Source: Eucommia ulmoides (Eukaryota; Streptophyta; Magnoliopsida; Garryales; Eucommiaceae). Taken from it: a DNA stretch of 64,000 nucleotides. The stretch covers positions 25,125,901 through 25,189,900 of the forward strand of contig CM028326.1 in NCBI GenBank assembly GCA_016647705.1, written 5' to 3'. The notes under the pieces were generated by a model. It did no database searches and was not told where the DNA came from. It saw nothing but the letters and a program-made list of their open reading frames with translations. Position 1 is the stretch's first letter; each line of letters begins with the position of its first letter. Below, piece by piece: positions 11,895 through 24,539 of the stretch. The translations under genes were made by a program, and so were the position numbers.

Positions 11895-13914
11895 TTTTGT
11901 TTTTTTTAAATTCAGTAACACGCTTATTTTTAAATAATTCAACCTCATCCATTAATTCTTCTTAAATCAAATCCAACCCTCAACGAAAAGACATTCCTAT
12001 TATTAGATTGTTCAATACTAGTTCATTTATTACTATTTGGCTTGATTATAATTTGCTCCCTCACATCACTCTAATGTTAAATTTATGGCACATTGCACCC
12101 CCAACTTGTTATATTTAATCTTGGCATTTTTATCCATATTTGGCCACATCCTATCAATTTCTCATTGGAAATATTCAATTGTACTTAATTATAAAAAATT
12201 AACAACTTTAGGGTACCATTTGTCATCAAGGAAGAAAAAATGTTTTATAACCAAGTATATATACCTTGAGATGGAAGAGGCCAAAAAGATTGGAAGTGGG
12301 AAGCTTTCTCTCTAAATTGCTGGACCCCACAAACATTACATATAATGCCATCCCAAATATGAGCATGGCTGTTCCCACCAAAAACATATCTGCACAAAAT
12401 TAATTAATTTACATAATATCAGAAACACTTTTTATCACTGACAAAAATAGTTTGCAACATTTTTTTATGTTTTCATTTTTGCTCTCTATATTTCTCTTAT
12501 TTATTATTATTATTATTATTGTTTTTGCTTCATATTTTTTATTTTATTTGTTGTATTTTTATCCCTTTAATTTTTATATAGGTTCTTATAGAAAAAAATT
12601 AAAAATTTAAAAATCTGAAAACATAAAACATAAAATAAAACAAAAGGGAAAGTTGATTTTTTTTTATTTATCAAACCTATTTTTCATTTTTCGTGTTTTT
12701 TTTTTTTTTTAATTTCATTTTCTATATTTTTTTTATTTACCAAAACGAAAAAATAAAATAAAAAAGGCAGAATAAATTGAAAAAATAAAAAATAGAAAAG
12801 AAAAGAAAGATATAAAAGAAGAAAATATGTATAAAATATGAAATAACCAACAACAAAAAATATTATGTTTTAAGAATATTTTTGTCAACAAAATATGATA
12901 TAGGGTGTTTTAGATAATTAAACTGAAAACTCTATTATAAAAATTAAGTAGAATTTTAGTAGGCAAATATAATATATAGAGAGAGATTACACCCCACCTA
13001 TTGATTCAATCAAAAGCTGCACAATATGCCCCTTGTCTGATTTTTGTGGAAGCCCATTGAAATACTGGAAATATGACTTCAATACCATGAAAAAACCCTA
13101 CAATTATTCAGAAAAAAAAAAAAACTGAGTTAAATATTTATATTAATCCTCGTACGAACAAAATCTTAGGTCTAAATCATGCTGGGATTAATAGTTTTTC
13201 CTGATATTCAGAAGACTAAATTACGTTTTGTACCCCTATAATATGGATTCAGTTGCATTTCGTACGTTATTATACTAATTTCATCAATATTGGCCTTCTA
13301 AAGTTTGACAGTTAAAGCAAATTGGCAACAACTAGAGTTTATGATTTCAAGGAACGGTGTGATGAAATTCAAATATTAGGATGCAAAGTACAACTTGAGC
13401 CATACTTTAGGGGTAGAAAATGCAATTCAGGCTATAGAATTACCTCAACAAAGCACAATACCGAACCAAGCAAGGATCCAGCAACCGCGAAAAGCGTGAA
13501 GAATCGACAGTCAACTATAACCTGCACATAAAGCTTTAAAATTTAATCAAAAGAAAAAAAAAAACCAGAATGAATTTGAAGGGGCTCTAAAAAAGGGGAG
13601 AAATTGGACATAATTACCCTTTCGATGAGCATTTGAAGTTGGAATTTCCATGGCCTAGTTTTGGTGATCGTTTTTAGGCCATGAACCACCAAGTTCTTAA
13701 CATTTTGGAGTACTGGAGCCAGATCCAGTGTGGTAGCAGTGTGCGTCTGTGCCACTGCAGACACCTTGGATGCTTGTTTCCTCTCGCTATTTCCAGATGC
13801 ATGCAATCTCAAGCTGCACTGGTGTTTACTCTGATGCAAGACTGAAGAAGTACCAAATTTTGAAACAGGCGCACCAAGACGCAGAGATCTGTAAAGCAGT
13901 CTTGTTGTGGCCAT
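11322..13914 (-). CDS. UPF0114-family membrane protein, five exons, likely plastid
   Basis: The only apparently intact host gene. Exons on the minus strand are 13914-13618, 13521-13444, 13097-12998, 12389-12265 and 11546-11322; every intron is GT-AG and the frame is open for 274 codons to TAG. Residues 1-60 are rich in S, R, A and K without acidic clusters, like a chloroplast transit peptide. Family blocks follow: CRFFTLFAVAGSLLGSVLCF (104-123, hydrophobic), VGTAMLIFGMALYVMFV (163-179, hydrophobic), SNLFGLFHLK (191-200), then AKSKIGQAMMMILQVGVLEK (214-233) and ACFAGAIFISSACVFVLSRL (246-265, hydrophobic). UPF0114 proteins are small membrane proteins related to bacterial YqhA; the biochemical role is not established. 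The start is the first ATG after a TATA box about 80 bp upstream. A broken paralogue lies at 33302-40755. Exons were joined by eye from splice signals and family similarity. Confidence 0.9.
11841..11889. repeat. (TA)n microsatellite in intron 4 of the UPF0114 gene
   Basis: An uninterrupted TA dinucleotide tract of about 24 units inside the 718-bp last intron. It is likely to be length-variable between individuals. Confidence 0.95.
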
Positions 13915-13991
13915 TTTCTTTGGCTTGGGTTGATTGAGGAAGGGGTAGGAATTGGGTTGAGAGATGTATAGCCCTTCAAGAGAGAGGGTGT

Positions 13992-13999
13992 TATTTATA
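13992..13999 (-). promoter_or_regulatory. TATA box of the UPF0114 gene
   Basis: TATAAATA on the minus strand, about 78 bp before the start codon at 13914. That leaves a 5' untranslated region of roughly 45-50 bases if transcription starts about 30 bp downstream. A GA-repeat tract (14004-14030) lies just upstream, as in many plant promoters. Confidence 0.6.
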
Positions 14000-14030
14000 T
14001 GTAAGAGAGAGAGAGGGAAGGAGAGAGAAG

Positions 14031-14940
14031 ATTCTAGGCATATTAGTTAAGGTTGTCGTTTAGGTAGGTGGCCATCTTGCATTTTTTCTTCATTTTTTCC
14101 CTCTTTGGAGGATTATAATTTTGGTCCCCAAACTATGGGACGGGATCTATGTGTATCCTGAGATTTGCTAAATTATATAGTTAATACTTTAATTTTCATA
14201 TTTGTTTCAATCTTGTAAATTTGAAAATATTTTAATGATTTTAGATTAAAAAAAAATTAATGTTTGATCTTTTAATGAGATGTTTTTGCCATTTTAGCAT
14301 TGCAATAAAATTATATCATTTTTTAACAACAATTTTGTATTTTCTATCATTTTTCAAAAGAATTGTTGTTAGAAAAAAAGAATATCAAGAAAACACATTT
14401 TAAATTTAGTAGAGTGATAAAAATATCTCTATTAAAATATCACAGTGTTACGAAAGATCTATTTTTATCTAAAATTATTAACAATACATTTAATTTTATT
14501 GAAATAAATATAAATAAAATAAATATAAAACTTTGTCGTGTAGCATGATAAATCTCAAGGTACACGAAAACAAAAATATAAGTTTTCCTTTTTTTTTTTT
14601 TTTTTTTTTTTTTGGTTTCTTGGGGAGGTGGCTTTGAATTTGCAGTCGTTAAAATGCACGAGGAGACTTATGATGGCGGCAGCGTGTGGGGCCAGGGGAG
14701 TTGTGAGCCGAATACGTAGCTGTCCGCATCATTGTGAGGACTTTATTTGGTCTGTGCTTTTTACGCCGTTGGCTAGGTGGGTAGGTCGGAAGAAACAGGA
14801 AGAGAGAGAAAATGTCTGAAATGCTTCCCAGCTGTTGTTTCCATGCATGCGGGATTGTCAAACTTCATGCTAAGGTCTTGCATTTGACGTCTTCATGCTA
14901 AGGTCTTGCATTTGACTATTATTTCACAAATAAAAATAGA
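14031..14940. other. non-coding DNA upstream of the UPF0114 gene
   Basis: No gene is supportable. Contains a poly-T tract near 14587-14613 and an exact tandem duplication of a 28-bp unit (cttcatgctaaggtcttgca...) at 14863-14918. Short open frames here have no recognisable domain. Confidence 0.5.
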
Positions 14941-16500
14941 ATAATTGCTAATATATGTATATGGATGTGGTCTACTACGTCGAATCATCCTAATCTGATT
15001 AAGAATATCCTAATCACTTCTTTTATATATATAGACTCGTTATATATCTCTATAATAATATATTTCTTATAAATTAATACAAATCTCTTATATTCTCTCA
15101 ACGTTTCGTCTCTCTGTTAGTCTAACATAATATTAAGAGTAAATTTTTTCTGACCTCTGTTCCTACTAATTTTTTTTAATCCTTTCACGCGCGTTGTTGC
15201 CTATAACCACGTATTTATCATTCAACATCCCAACACCATATTCAACATCACCATCAGACTCATCCTGTCAAAACGAATTCAATGACACAAATATTACCAC
15301 CATCGTGCTTCTCACGCCCTCATGCGCAACCAACCAAACCACCCCTATTGTCAAATCTGGTGTTTGCTATAGGCCCGCTACGATATCAACAGCAGTTACA
15401 CCATCACCTTCGTATTGATGAGACAAACCAAACGATATAAAAATCACCGTCATCGAAGCTCCGATGCGCCTCCACGGACCCCAACAATCCCACCATCGCT
15501 GCCACCTTCATTGGCTCCTATAAGATTCAATATTAACTCAAATTAAACACCCATAATACCATTAGAAAAGTCTTGACGAGACGATTCCAATACCACTAAA
15601 ATCACAAAAATCGATAATTGTATGCTCCTCATGCGCGTTTTAAAAAATTAGCAGCTCCGTTGGTTTTTCACGCATAACGCCACGTCAGCCTTACGCGTGG
15701 CACCACATCATCTATCCCTGCGGTTGACCAATCGTTGTCACGTCATCGCCACTTTATCCATAAAGTTGATCAGTCTTTGCCACATCAACAACAAATAATC
15801 TGCCATATCACCACTTCCCGCCATGTCAGCTTGTTGACTTTTCAACACCACATCATCGGTTGACTGACATATCATCTACCACGTGTCTTTGGTCAACTCT
15901 TGCCTATTGACCGATTCAAGATTGCTTCAGTACTTTCATGGATCGGTTCACCTATTTTTTGACCGGTTCTTGAAGATTTAACATCAGTTCTTGACTAATT
16001 TCGGCATTCTTAATCCATCTGTGGCCTCGGTTTACTTAAGTTTAGATCATACGTTGTAGTTTTCATTATATTATTGATTCAGTTTATCTTGGTAGTTGAA
16101 CTGGTTAAGGGTTTATCAATTAGTTCTTCACAATTGTAAACCGGTTCCAAGATAATTTCAGCATTCTGAATTCATCCGTAGACCCAGTTTCTCCATATTC
16201 ATATCATGTAATATACATTATTGTATATTGTTGATCTAACGCAACGATGATGTGCATTCCGAATTCATCCATGGACTCGGTTTCTCCATATTCATATCAT
16301 GAAATATGCTTTATTGTATATTGTTGATCTAATGCAGCGATGATGTCTAAGGGTTGTTCTTCGTTCAGTAAGATTGCACATAAGAATGCAAATACCTTAG
16401 AACTCTAAAGCGTTGGCCTATATATGGGGAATGATGAGACTTGTTTAGTAAGTCTCTCTTGATTCTTTGCCCATTGTAATAGTGTTGTTGTGGATCTCAA
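14941..16500 (+). other. retroelement leader-like DNA with a 93-bp tandem duplication
   Basis: No coding gene. The block at 15170-16030 ('cacgcgc', 'caaaacgaattc', 'gaccggttcttga') resembles in wording and order the leader of the complete copia element at 35268-35860. It may be a diverged leader of a related element; this is inference. A tandem duplication of about 93 bp occupies 16161-16347, with units starting gcattc(t/c)gaattcatcc. A second, shorter duplication containing gtcgttatcgtggga lies at 16520-16610. Confidence 0.4.
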
Positions 16501-16610
16501 TCCCATTACCATAGAGATGGTTGAGATGGCAAGAAGAGATCGCGGGGTCGTTATCGTGGGACTATGGTTGTGATGGCGGGAAGAGATCGTAGGGTCGTTA
16601 TCGTGGGAAA

Positions 16611-17550
16611 GTAATACTACTTTCATTTCTAGGAGAGGCGACTTAGATCACCTTTAGAGCGGGAGCATCGTGGCGCTCGCACTCAAGAAAGTGTGACTTG
16701 GGTCAGGTTTGGAGATAGGGCCTGATGAGCTGACCAATACAAGAGTTCTCAAGTCGGGTGCATGCTCAAGGACACGTGGCTCCCTTATAGATTCTGACCG
16801 AATTTTCCCTCATCAGATGCCACCTATTCCTAGGTGCATAATGATTTACGAATTGAGAATATTTGGATTTTTCTGTGACGATCTGGTATTTCTTGTTTCT
16901 TTGAGGGTTTTGCGCCATCGATGTATTAGTTGTAGCTGAACGCTTCAACTTTTGTCTTTCGGGAGTATTGAGCATTAAATGCCACATGATAGATTAGATG
17001 GCTGGTCGATTCGACTCTCTAAGCGACGGTTAACAGGGAGTCGAGCTCGAATCCGTTTAAAGAAGAAAGTCTATGAACTTTCCCGCTGTAATGTTTCAGA
17101 TATCGTTCTTATTCCTAAGCTCTTTGTTATGCTCAGTTTTGTATCATATGGAAAGAGACTAAGTTGTGGGTTCGTTCTTTGAGAAACAACAGTGGTAACG
17201 AGGCCAGACCATCGTCCAGGGTGCCATTTTGTCGAAGGTCAAAGTGCCACTCGTCAGGTTCCCTGGCGATGCTTGTAGGTTGAACATCCAGATACTGATG
17301 GTATCAAGGCAGCCAAATTATTGGTCTTCTAGGAATGATGGAGAGGGGGCATAATCGATTGAGGTTCAACATCTTCCTACTCTTGATACTGCAGTTGATC
17401 CTACAGTGGCTCAGGTGCCCGAACAGGTGCATGAGTAGGAGGAGACTAGGCTCAAGGTGAGTCATATCACGAGTGCTCAAGTCCATGAGATACACAAGGA
17501 ATACTCTATCTCAACATGCTCTTGATCGCTCCCGAGCCATTGTAAAATAT
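16611..17550. other. unassigned DNA, probably retroelement-derived
   Basis: Base composition here is less AT-rich than the flanks. No reading frame contains a motif I recognise, and open frames stop within 60-80 codons on both strands. It lies directly upstream of a remnant of a gypsy-associated transposon ORF and probably belongs to the same element. Confidence 0.3.
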
Positions 17551-17559
17551 GTTTCGTTG

Positions 17560-18290
17560 TTCATCTGGCCACACCACGTTCTACATTGATGCCTCCCTCA
17601 ACGAATTACACTTTTTCCTTCATTGTTTCCTCCGTAAGGTTCTTCATCCCCTCAACTTGGCATCTTCGCAGTTGGAACCTAACGTGTGAAAGCTGATGGT
17701 AGGGTTCGTCATTCCATACATAATAAATAGTGTGGTTTCTTCAGCTCCCCTATTCTTCTATTTCTACCAGGTTTCCAAGAACGCGAGGCTGTTCAACTAC
17801 AAGTATCAATTTTGAACTCGGAGTCGGTGACTCAGAGTGGGAATCCCAGAGAATAATACAATGTGGGAGGATGAAAGGATTCTAGGAGTGATCGGCTAGA
17901 GGGATGGGTCCCAATCCAGTTGTGGTGGATTCTACTCCCTTACTCTTCTTTTTGTGGTGGATTGCTCTTTTTTTATTTTCTTTTTCTTTTTCTTTCACAA
18001 TCTATCCTTCTTGTTTTCCCCTCAGCGAGGCAGAAGAAGTTGTTGTTGCTATCTTGTCTAGACCCGTTCGATATTTTCTTAATTGCCTCGCTGGTGATCG
18101 AATTTCCAAATTCTGGGTCTGGTTCCACCATCAGGATCCGAACTATCTTTCTCGGCTATGGCGTCCGAGAAAGGAGGTTGGCCCCTATTTTTATTTCTTT
18201 GAACTTCCATTTGTTTATCTTTCGATAATAAGTGATGGTTTTGTTGATGCAGAGATGTTGTAGGTTGAGCCTGAGGTCTCAGAAGACTCA
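17560..18290 (+). pseudogene. remnant of a 'putative gypsy type transposon' ORF
   Basis: One frame reads FYIDASLNELHFFLHCFLRK, then VLHPLNLASSQLEPNV, a stop, then KLMVGFVIPYI and, about ten residues on, LFFYFYQVSKNARLFNYKYQ. The pattern (L-hydrophobic-PL..F...VL..L.L..SQL.PN..K..VGFV) is that of the plant 'putative gypsy type transposon' domain, usually found in ORFs carried by or near gypsy elements. Further open frames at 17904-18263 are hydrophobic and not recognisable. It is interrupted by stops and cannot be functional. The assignment rests on pattern memory alone. Confidence 0.45.
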
Positions 18291-18923
18291 CTCAGGCTAT
18301 TGTAACTTCGTTCTTTGCACTAGTGAGCTCGCCTGTTAATTCCCAGAGGCGGAGGCGGTGGTCATCATGATTGTGGCTCCACTAGAGGCGTCTTCTTGCC
18401 CTTGTATCAGATTTTACAATAGGAGGCACCTACTGGTTGTCGTGTCGTGATTCATGAAGAGTTGACAGCGAGGACGACAAATAAGTCCCTTCTGACTATT
18501 TCTTGGAAGGTAAAGAAAAATGTAGGATCCTGGGGCCATTTACCTTTGTCAAACCTGTAGGAATATGCCCCTAGGTTCTAGGGGCTTACCATGGGTTTTA
18601 GGGTTCTCCTTAATCCAAAGAACATAGTCGCATGAGCCCAAGCAGCATTTCATCTAAGGGACGTTAAGGTAATAACTGCAGAATTGGGTAGCGACCCTGT
18701 GCTAAACTTGTTGCAGTCGAGTGTAGAGGTAATGACATTCCATCTGAGGTGTCTATTTAAGGGGCGTTTCGCTACTCCCTTTCTTCGTCTTTCACTTATT
18801 CTTTCTTCTTCATTTTTCTTTTCTCCATAGGGCCTTTACAAGGTGTCAAAGGTGGTCATAGCAAGGTAGATCATAAGACAAAGACTCATATCTAGCATCT
18901 AAGAATAGATGAACGACGGCTTT
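18291..18923. other. unassigned DNA left of the solo LTR
   Basis: No gene seen. The segment continues at 21516 once the 2.6-kb solo LTR is removed, so 16400-18923 and 21516 onward were once contiguous. Confidence 0.4.
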
Positions 18924-21510
18924 TATAAGACCCTAATTTTTGCATATGCATAACTTTAGCTGCATTTTAGAACATTTAGAAAATAATGGGGTAGAATGTG
19001 CCATTTCTAATTTAATTTAAAATTTTAGGGGTGAATTTATAATTTTAAGAATATTAAATTTTGAATTGGGCTTAAATAATAACCTAAAGAAAATTTAGGG
19101 GAGATTAAAGTAATTTGAAAAAAAAGATAATATATATGCATTTCACATTCCCAACACATAAGGAAAAAAAAAAAAAAAACAAAGAGAGAGAAAAAGCGGT
19201 CGGCCGGTGTGGGGGGTAGTGAGATCCGACGAGCATGGTGTGGGTTTCTCCGTTCGATCCGTGGTGTGTGATCGTTCGGTAGTACGTGGGTACGTTACTG
19301 GTGGTATGTGTGTCTCAGTACATATGTGTGTGCCGTCGAGTTCGTCATGTGTGTATGTGTGTGATCGTCGCCGTCGTTCGGCCAACAATGTGTTTCGACT
19401 GTGTGTGTGTATTCATCACCGGTCTATACGTATGTGTTTCGTTGTATGTGTGGTTGATTAGACTGTGGGTATGTGTTCCAATCGTCGGTGGTGTATGTGT
19501 GTTGCTGATTAGTCGACGATGATCATCGGTGGAGTGGGTGTCATCGACCCTCTATGACGGAGTGTGTGTGTGTGTATTTCGGTGGGGAGGTGTGTGTTGG
19601 TCGTTCGCCGTCGGTGTGTGGGTGTGTGATCATTGTTCGTGTGCATGTACGTCACCGACAATAGGAGTTAGAGAGAGAGAGCGCCGCGACGGTGAGGTCC
19701 GGTGAGCAAAACCCAAAACAGATAAAGAGGGTTGTTGCCGCAGCGGTGAGATCTGTCGCCGCGGCGGTGAGGTCTAGCGACCAGAATAGAAAACAGGGAA
19801 AGAAAGAATAGTAAAAAAGAGGGAAAAAAAAATAATTTCACAAAATCAAAAATAAAACCCGAAAATCGAAAATCAACTTCTCGGTCGGCCTGCGGGTGAT
19901 TCGGAACAGGTAAAATTTTAATCGATTATTATTTTTGTTAAATTAAATTATTAACATTAAAATTTTCGCAATCGTGATAATAATTATCATAACCGTTAAT
20001 TTTAAGAAAATGTTATACTGTAAATATTGACATGGGGAAATGAGAAAGATAACAATTTTGCAAAATTAAATTCTGGAAATTGAAAATTATGTTATTTAGG
20101 ACCATGTATTACATATTAGGGTTATTTTAAATAAAATATTAATTTAGACCCTATCGTTATTAGATTCCCAGGCGCCAACGTCCCAGTAGTTTTTGACAGT
20201 GATATTTTTGCAATGTGGAGAACGAGGTGAGTGTATTGTCTTCTATGTAAATATACAAATTTTATTTTCGTATAAATTGTGAAAAAATGTGTTTATTAAA
20301 ATTGGACAATTTTACAACTTATGTGGATCAAATAGATTTTTAAATGTAGAGGGTGATTTTTTTGTCCGACTATGCCATATCTTTGATCCCGTCAGGAGGG
20401 TATATCCTGCGGGATGGTTTTGACCTGTTAGGAGAGCACGTCCAGCAGGTGGTTGATTATTGTTATTGACTTGTCAGAAGTGTCGGCCCTTCGAGTGGTT
20501 GTTGATATTATGACCTATTCGAAGGATTAGTCTAGTAGGTGGTTATTGATATTATGACATGTCTGGAGGATTAGTCCGGTAGGTGGTTGTTGATATTATG
20601 ACCTATTAGGAGTGTCAGCCCTACAGGTGGTTGATTATATTATGACATGTTCGGAGGATTAATCCGATAAGTGGTTGTTGATATTATGACCTGTCAGGAG
20701 GATTAGTCTTGCAGGTGGTTGATTGACCCGTCAGAAGTGCAAATCCTGTGGGTAGTACCCCTACCATTGGGGATAATAAATGGCCCTAGCACTGGTAGTC
20801 ACTTAGATGGCACAATTGTTCAGGTTACGGTACCGTTGTAACTCCCGATCGTGAGGTAAAAATGATCCTATGGATAGTAGGAGAGGATGTGTGCGGTATT
20901 TTATTATACGATGAACTGCCTGGATTGGTTGACATATATATACTATTTTAAATGGGTTGACGTAAATATATTATTTTATGGCATTGGTTTACTTAAAATA
21001 TTTGGATTCAGTGCTAAATACATTATTTCATTACATTAGTGGCAGTGGAACTGGATTTCAATATGGTATGTGATTATATTATATTATATTTTGAAACGTG
21101 GTGTTTAATACTTATGCTTGATCCAGAAAAAAAATATTTTTATATTATAAAGACAGTACACCGATAAAATATTTGGTTTTAGGTACTGCAACTATGAGTG
21201 AGTCCACTACTAGCACTAGGTAGAGTCTGAAAGTAGTGTCATTTTGGAAGTGGGCCGGTCAAAGACGAACCGTAGAAGGTTCAGCATTTTGTGATTTTTT
21301 TGTTGTATATATTTGGGATGGGTGTGTTCCCATATTTATGGAAATGAGTAAATGGATATTATTTTTGGGAAAAAAATATATTGATAGTGGCACACGTGTG
21401 TCTGAATATGTATATGTATGTTTGTATGCATTTGGTTGATTGGTCAGGAAGTGTCGAGTCGACGTCACACCCAGCCTCGAGCAGTGGGAGCCCAGGGTGG
21501 GGGTGTATCA
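18924..21510 (+). mobile_element. solo LTR, 2.6 kb, probably Ty3/gypsy
   Basis: The element begins tataagaccctaattttt at 18924 and ends gggtggg-gtgtatca at 21510. It is flanked by an exact 5-bp duplication, GCTTT, at 18919-18923 and 21511-21515. The 5' terminal TG has become TA. The start ('aagaccctaatttttgc') and end resemble long LTRs of plant gypsy elements. No internal coding region is present, so this is what recombination between two LTRs leaves. It contains a GT-rich stretch (19200-19660), a CG-rich segment (19680-19800) and a 44-bp tandem array (20400-20745). Strand is inferred from the LTR text only. Confidence 0.7.
20400..20745. repeat. 44-bp tandem repeat array inside the solo LTR
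   Basis: About seven diverged units carry the core ttgatattatgac(c/a)tgt followed by ggagga-ttagtcc and aggtggttg. The core recurs at 20502, 20546, 20590, about 20634, and 20678, giving a 44-bp period. Confidence 0.85.
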
Positions 21511-21515
21511 GCTTT

Positions 21516-22157
21516 AGTGCTTCTATTATTCGAGTAAGTTCGACGTTCTTTTAGTCTCCATAAGTAGTAATTGTCACCGCACGATGGTGGAGGCACCTAA
21601 GGTCTCAGGGATCCTGGAGGCAAAATGGGCGAAATCTTCTAAGATGCAATTGTTAGGGCTCTAGTAATCGAGGGAAACTACAGAGGAGGAGGGGTTTAAA
21701 TAGGCAAAATATCTAAAATAAATATCTAAAACTGTGCAAAGCCGACCGCCGCGGCGGTGGGATTCAGCGTCGCGGCGATGGAGTATGTCGGTTTAAGGTT
21801 CGCCTAGGCGGTGGAAAATAAGCTAGAATAAGGACCATTTTGATGTTTCACTGCCATAGCGCTGGGTATTCAACAAGAATAGGGTCTCTCTGCATCTTCA
21901 TTGCTTAGGCGGTGGTCTGGACGCCTAGGCGATGGGTTGCTATTTTCAGAATCTTGTCTCCTTGCTTGTTTTCCACTGTTCTCCGACCATTTTTGGTCCG
22001 AATTGATCGTTTACACTCCGATTTCATACCTTTCCACTCATACACCTGTTTTAATACAAAAAGAATAAAAACATATTAAAACGTGATAAAACGTACTAAA
22101 CGTACTCAAAAACTAACAATTTTGGTTTAGAAATAGATAGGTAATTTACACCTATCA
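21516..22157 (-). other. possible short LTR ending 'acacctatca'
   Basis: No gene. The right end reads ttacacctatca at 22146-22157, whose complement TGATAGGTGTAA is a common start of plant gypsy LTRs. A candidate left end is tgttagggct at 21651. The 5-bp flanks (gcaat and actat) do not match, so I do not call a solo LTR. The segment also holds repeated 'cgcctaggcg(g/a)tgg' words around 21790-21930. Confidence 0.3.
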
Positions 22158-24420
22158 ACTATGAACAAGCGCTCAAATCCAGCAAAGATTATTTGGGCTC
22201 AGTTGAGACGTTAGCCAAAGTAAACCCAAGGAAAGAACTCTATCTTTATTTGGCGGTGACACTTGTAGCGGTCAGTGCTGCGCTAGTAAAAGATCACACA
22301 GGAGGGCAGAGGCCAATCTACTACATCAGCAAGTCACTAGTCCGAGCAGAAACTCACTACACTGAGTTGGAGAAACTTGCCTTGGCCCTGGTGACCACAA
22401 CACGAAAGCTCAGGCCATATTTCCAAGAAATGTGATTAACGTGTTGACTTTGTACCCACTCTGAGTGGTAATGCACAGGCCAAAGGCATCAGGCCGGCTT
22501 ATGAAGTAGGTTGTGGAACTTGTTGTGTTTTTCACCAAGTATAAGCCTAGAACCGTAATCAAATGACAAGCCTTGGTGGACTTTATTGCAAAACTGACTC
22601 CTCCAGCTAAAGTTGTTGCATAAAATGGAGAGTGCAGGGATTAGTCAGCTACACCATGGAAGCTCTGGGTTGATGGTGCTTCGAACAAGAAGGGGTGTGG
22701 CATGGGCATAATCCTGTAAACACCTGAAGAAGATCAACTTTAAAAAATAGTACAACTTGTCTTTCGAGCCTCCAATAACGAAGCAGAATGTAAAGCAGTA
22801 ATCATTAGGTTGACTCTGACTATGGAGTTGGGCCCCCAGCTTCTTGAGGTGAAGTCAAACTCGCAACTGGTGGTCAATTAGATTAATGGAGTGTTTATCA
22901 TTAATGAGGAATAATTGCACTTTTACGTTGAGAAAGTAAAAGAGTTGATCTCCTTATTCCAAGATTGCAAGTTTGAAGTCATCCCCAGGACTGAAAACAT
23001 AAAAGCAGATGTTTTATTAGTACTAGCTTCTACTTTTGGGCCAGATCAGCTGTCTGAACTGGTGGAAATCCTTGATTAACCGTCCATAAAAGATCCAGTT
23101 AACTAATGTGCATGCATAGGTTAACTGGACCAAGAAGAAGACTGGAGAACTCTTTTAATTTGTTACTTAAAGGATGGAATCTTACCAAAAGACAAGGATT
23201 CCGCCCAGAAAATTTTATACAAAGTTTCAAGGTATGTATTAGCCAACGACAAACTATATAGACGATCTTTTTTCCAACGTTTGTTGCTTTGTTTAGGACT
23301 AAAGGAAGCTACTTATGTCTTACAAGAAATACATGAAGGGATTGCGAAAATCACTAAGGAAGAAGAACCTTGGTTCACAAGGCGCTAAGAGTGGGATATT
23401 ACTAGGCAACTATGCGCCTTGATGTACAGGAATACGTGAAGAAATATGACAAGTGCCAATGCTTCTCCAACAATAGCCAGGTCCTTGCTCAACTGTAGAC
23501 TCCAATAATTAGTCCTTGGTCATTCACTCAATGGGGGATGGATATGCTAGGTCCTTTCACTCCAGCACCATAAAACAAAAAGTACCTACTTGTGGTAATC
23601 GATTATTTCACCAAGTGGGAAAAAACTGAAGTCTTCACAACTGTAGGAGAGAATGAAGTAAAGAATTTTCTTTAGAAAAATATTATATGTCGTTTTAGTA
23701 TCCCAGCAGTGCTCATTTCTAATAACGGTACAACTTTCACTAGTGGCAAGGTTGCATGGATGTACGATGAGTTAAAAATTCAACATCAAACATCCAACCC
23801 AGCATACCCACAAGCCAATGGACAAGTAGAGGTGACAAACCGTTCTATCAAGAAAGCACTCAAGAAACGACTAAATGATTCCAAAGGAAAGTGGGTTGAA
23901 GAACTCTCAAGAGTGTTGTGGGCTCACCGGACCACTCCAACGTCTGCCAACGGTGAAACACCTTTCTATCTGCCTTACGGCACCGAAGTTGTTGTTCCAG
24001 TAGAGACAGGGATGTCATCCAGGAGAGATGATACAATCAACCTGGTGGAGAATGAAGAACTCATACAAGAAGAAATGGACTTGCTAAAGAAAGACGTGAC
24101 AGGGCCCTAATAAGGATGGCAACTCATAAGTTAAGAATGGCTTGAATGTTCAATCATGTAGTCCGTCTATGACACTTCGTCGTAGGAGACCTGGTACTTC
24201 GACATGTCATGCCTCATCGCCCAGAAGCTCGCTTAGGAAAGTTAGCAGCAAACTGGGAAGGCCCTTACCAAGTTACCAAGGTCAACAGACCAGGAACCTA
24301 TTGGATAGAAGATTTAGATGGCTTGAAAATTCCAAGACCCTGGAACATCTCTTACCTGCGCAAGTATTTCATATGAGTTCTAATCATTTTCTGATTATTG
24401 TCTGTGTTTGGATGTTTTGA
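22158..24420 (+). pseudogene. Tat-lineage Ty3/gypsy pol: RNase H, aRNH, integrase (5' truncated)
   Basis: The 3' part of a gypsy polyprotein. The retroviral-type RNase H (ELYLYLAVTLVAVSAALVKD, RPIYYISKSLVRAE, 22230-22430) is followed at 22650-23080 by a second RNase H module (LWVDGASNKKGCGMG, ASNNEAECKA, SQLVVN, IPRTENIKADVL). That archaeal-type aRNH is the hallmark of the Tat lineage. Integrase follows with PWFTRR and YGTEVVVPVETGMSSRRDD; HQTSNPAYPQANGQVEVTNR (23790-23845) includes the core glutamate. Several stops and frameshifts, for example after LITRR-type positions near 23388 and in 23430-23700, make it dead. Gag, protease and reverse transcriptase are missing to the left. A chromodomain is not evident. 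Confidence 0.88.
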
Positions 24421-24539
24421 AGTAATTTTCTCTTAATTTGAGATATTCTTATCCAATAAAGCGAAATTATTTTCTCTCCATAGATTTTACAATGGTTGTT
24501 ACTGCCCTAATCTACTTTTGCAGTGTTCAGAACACTTAG

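Noticed and set aside
19143-19522. Frames on both strands (for example 81 codons minus, 84 plus)
   Set aside because: They are translations of a GT-rich block inside the solo LTR and mirror each other.
20400-20745. CRISPR-like regular repeats
   Set aside because: Units are directly tandem with no unique spacers and lie in a plant LTR.
21651-22157. Possible 507-bp solo LTR (tgttagggct ... acacctatca)
   Set aside because: The right end looks right, but the 5-bp flanks do not match and I found no second copy.
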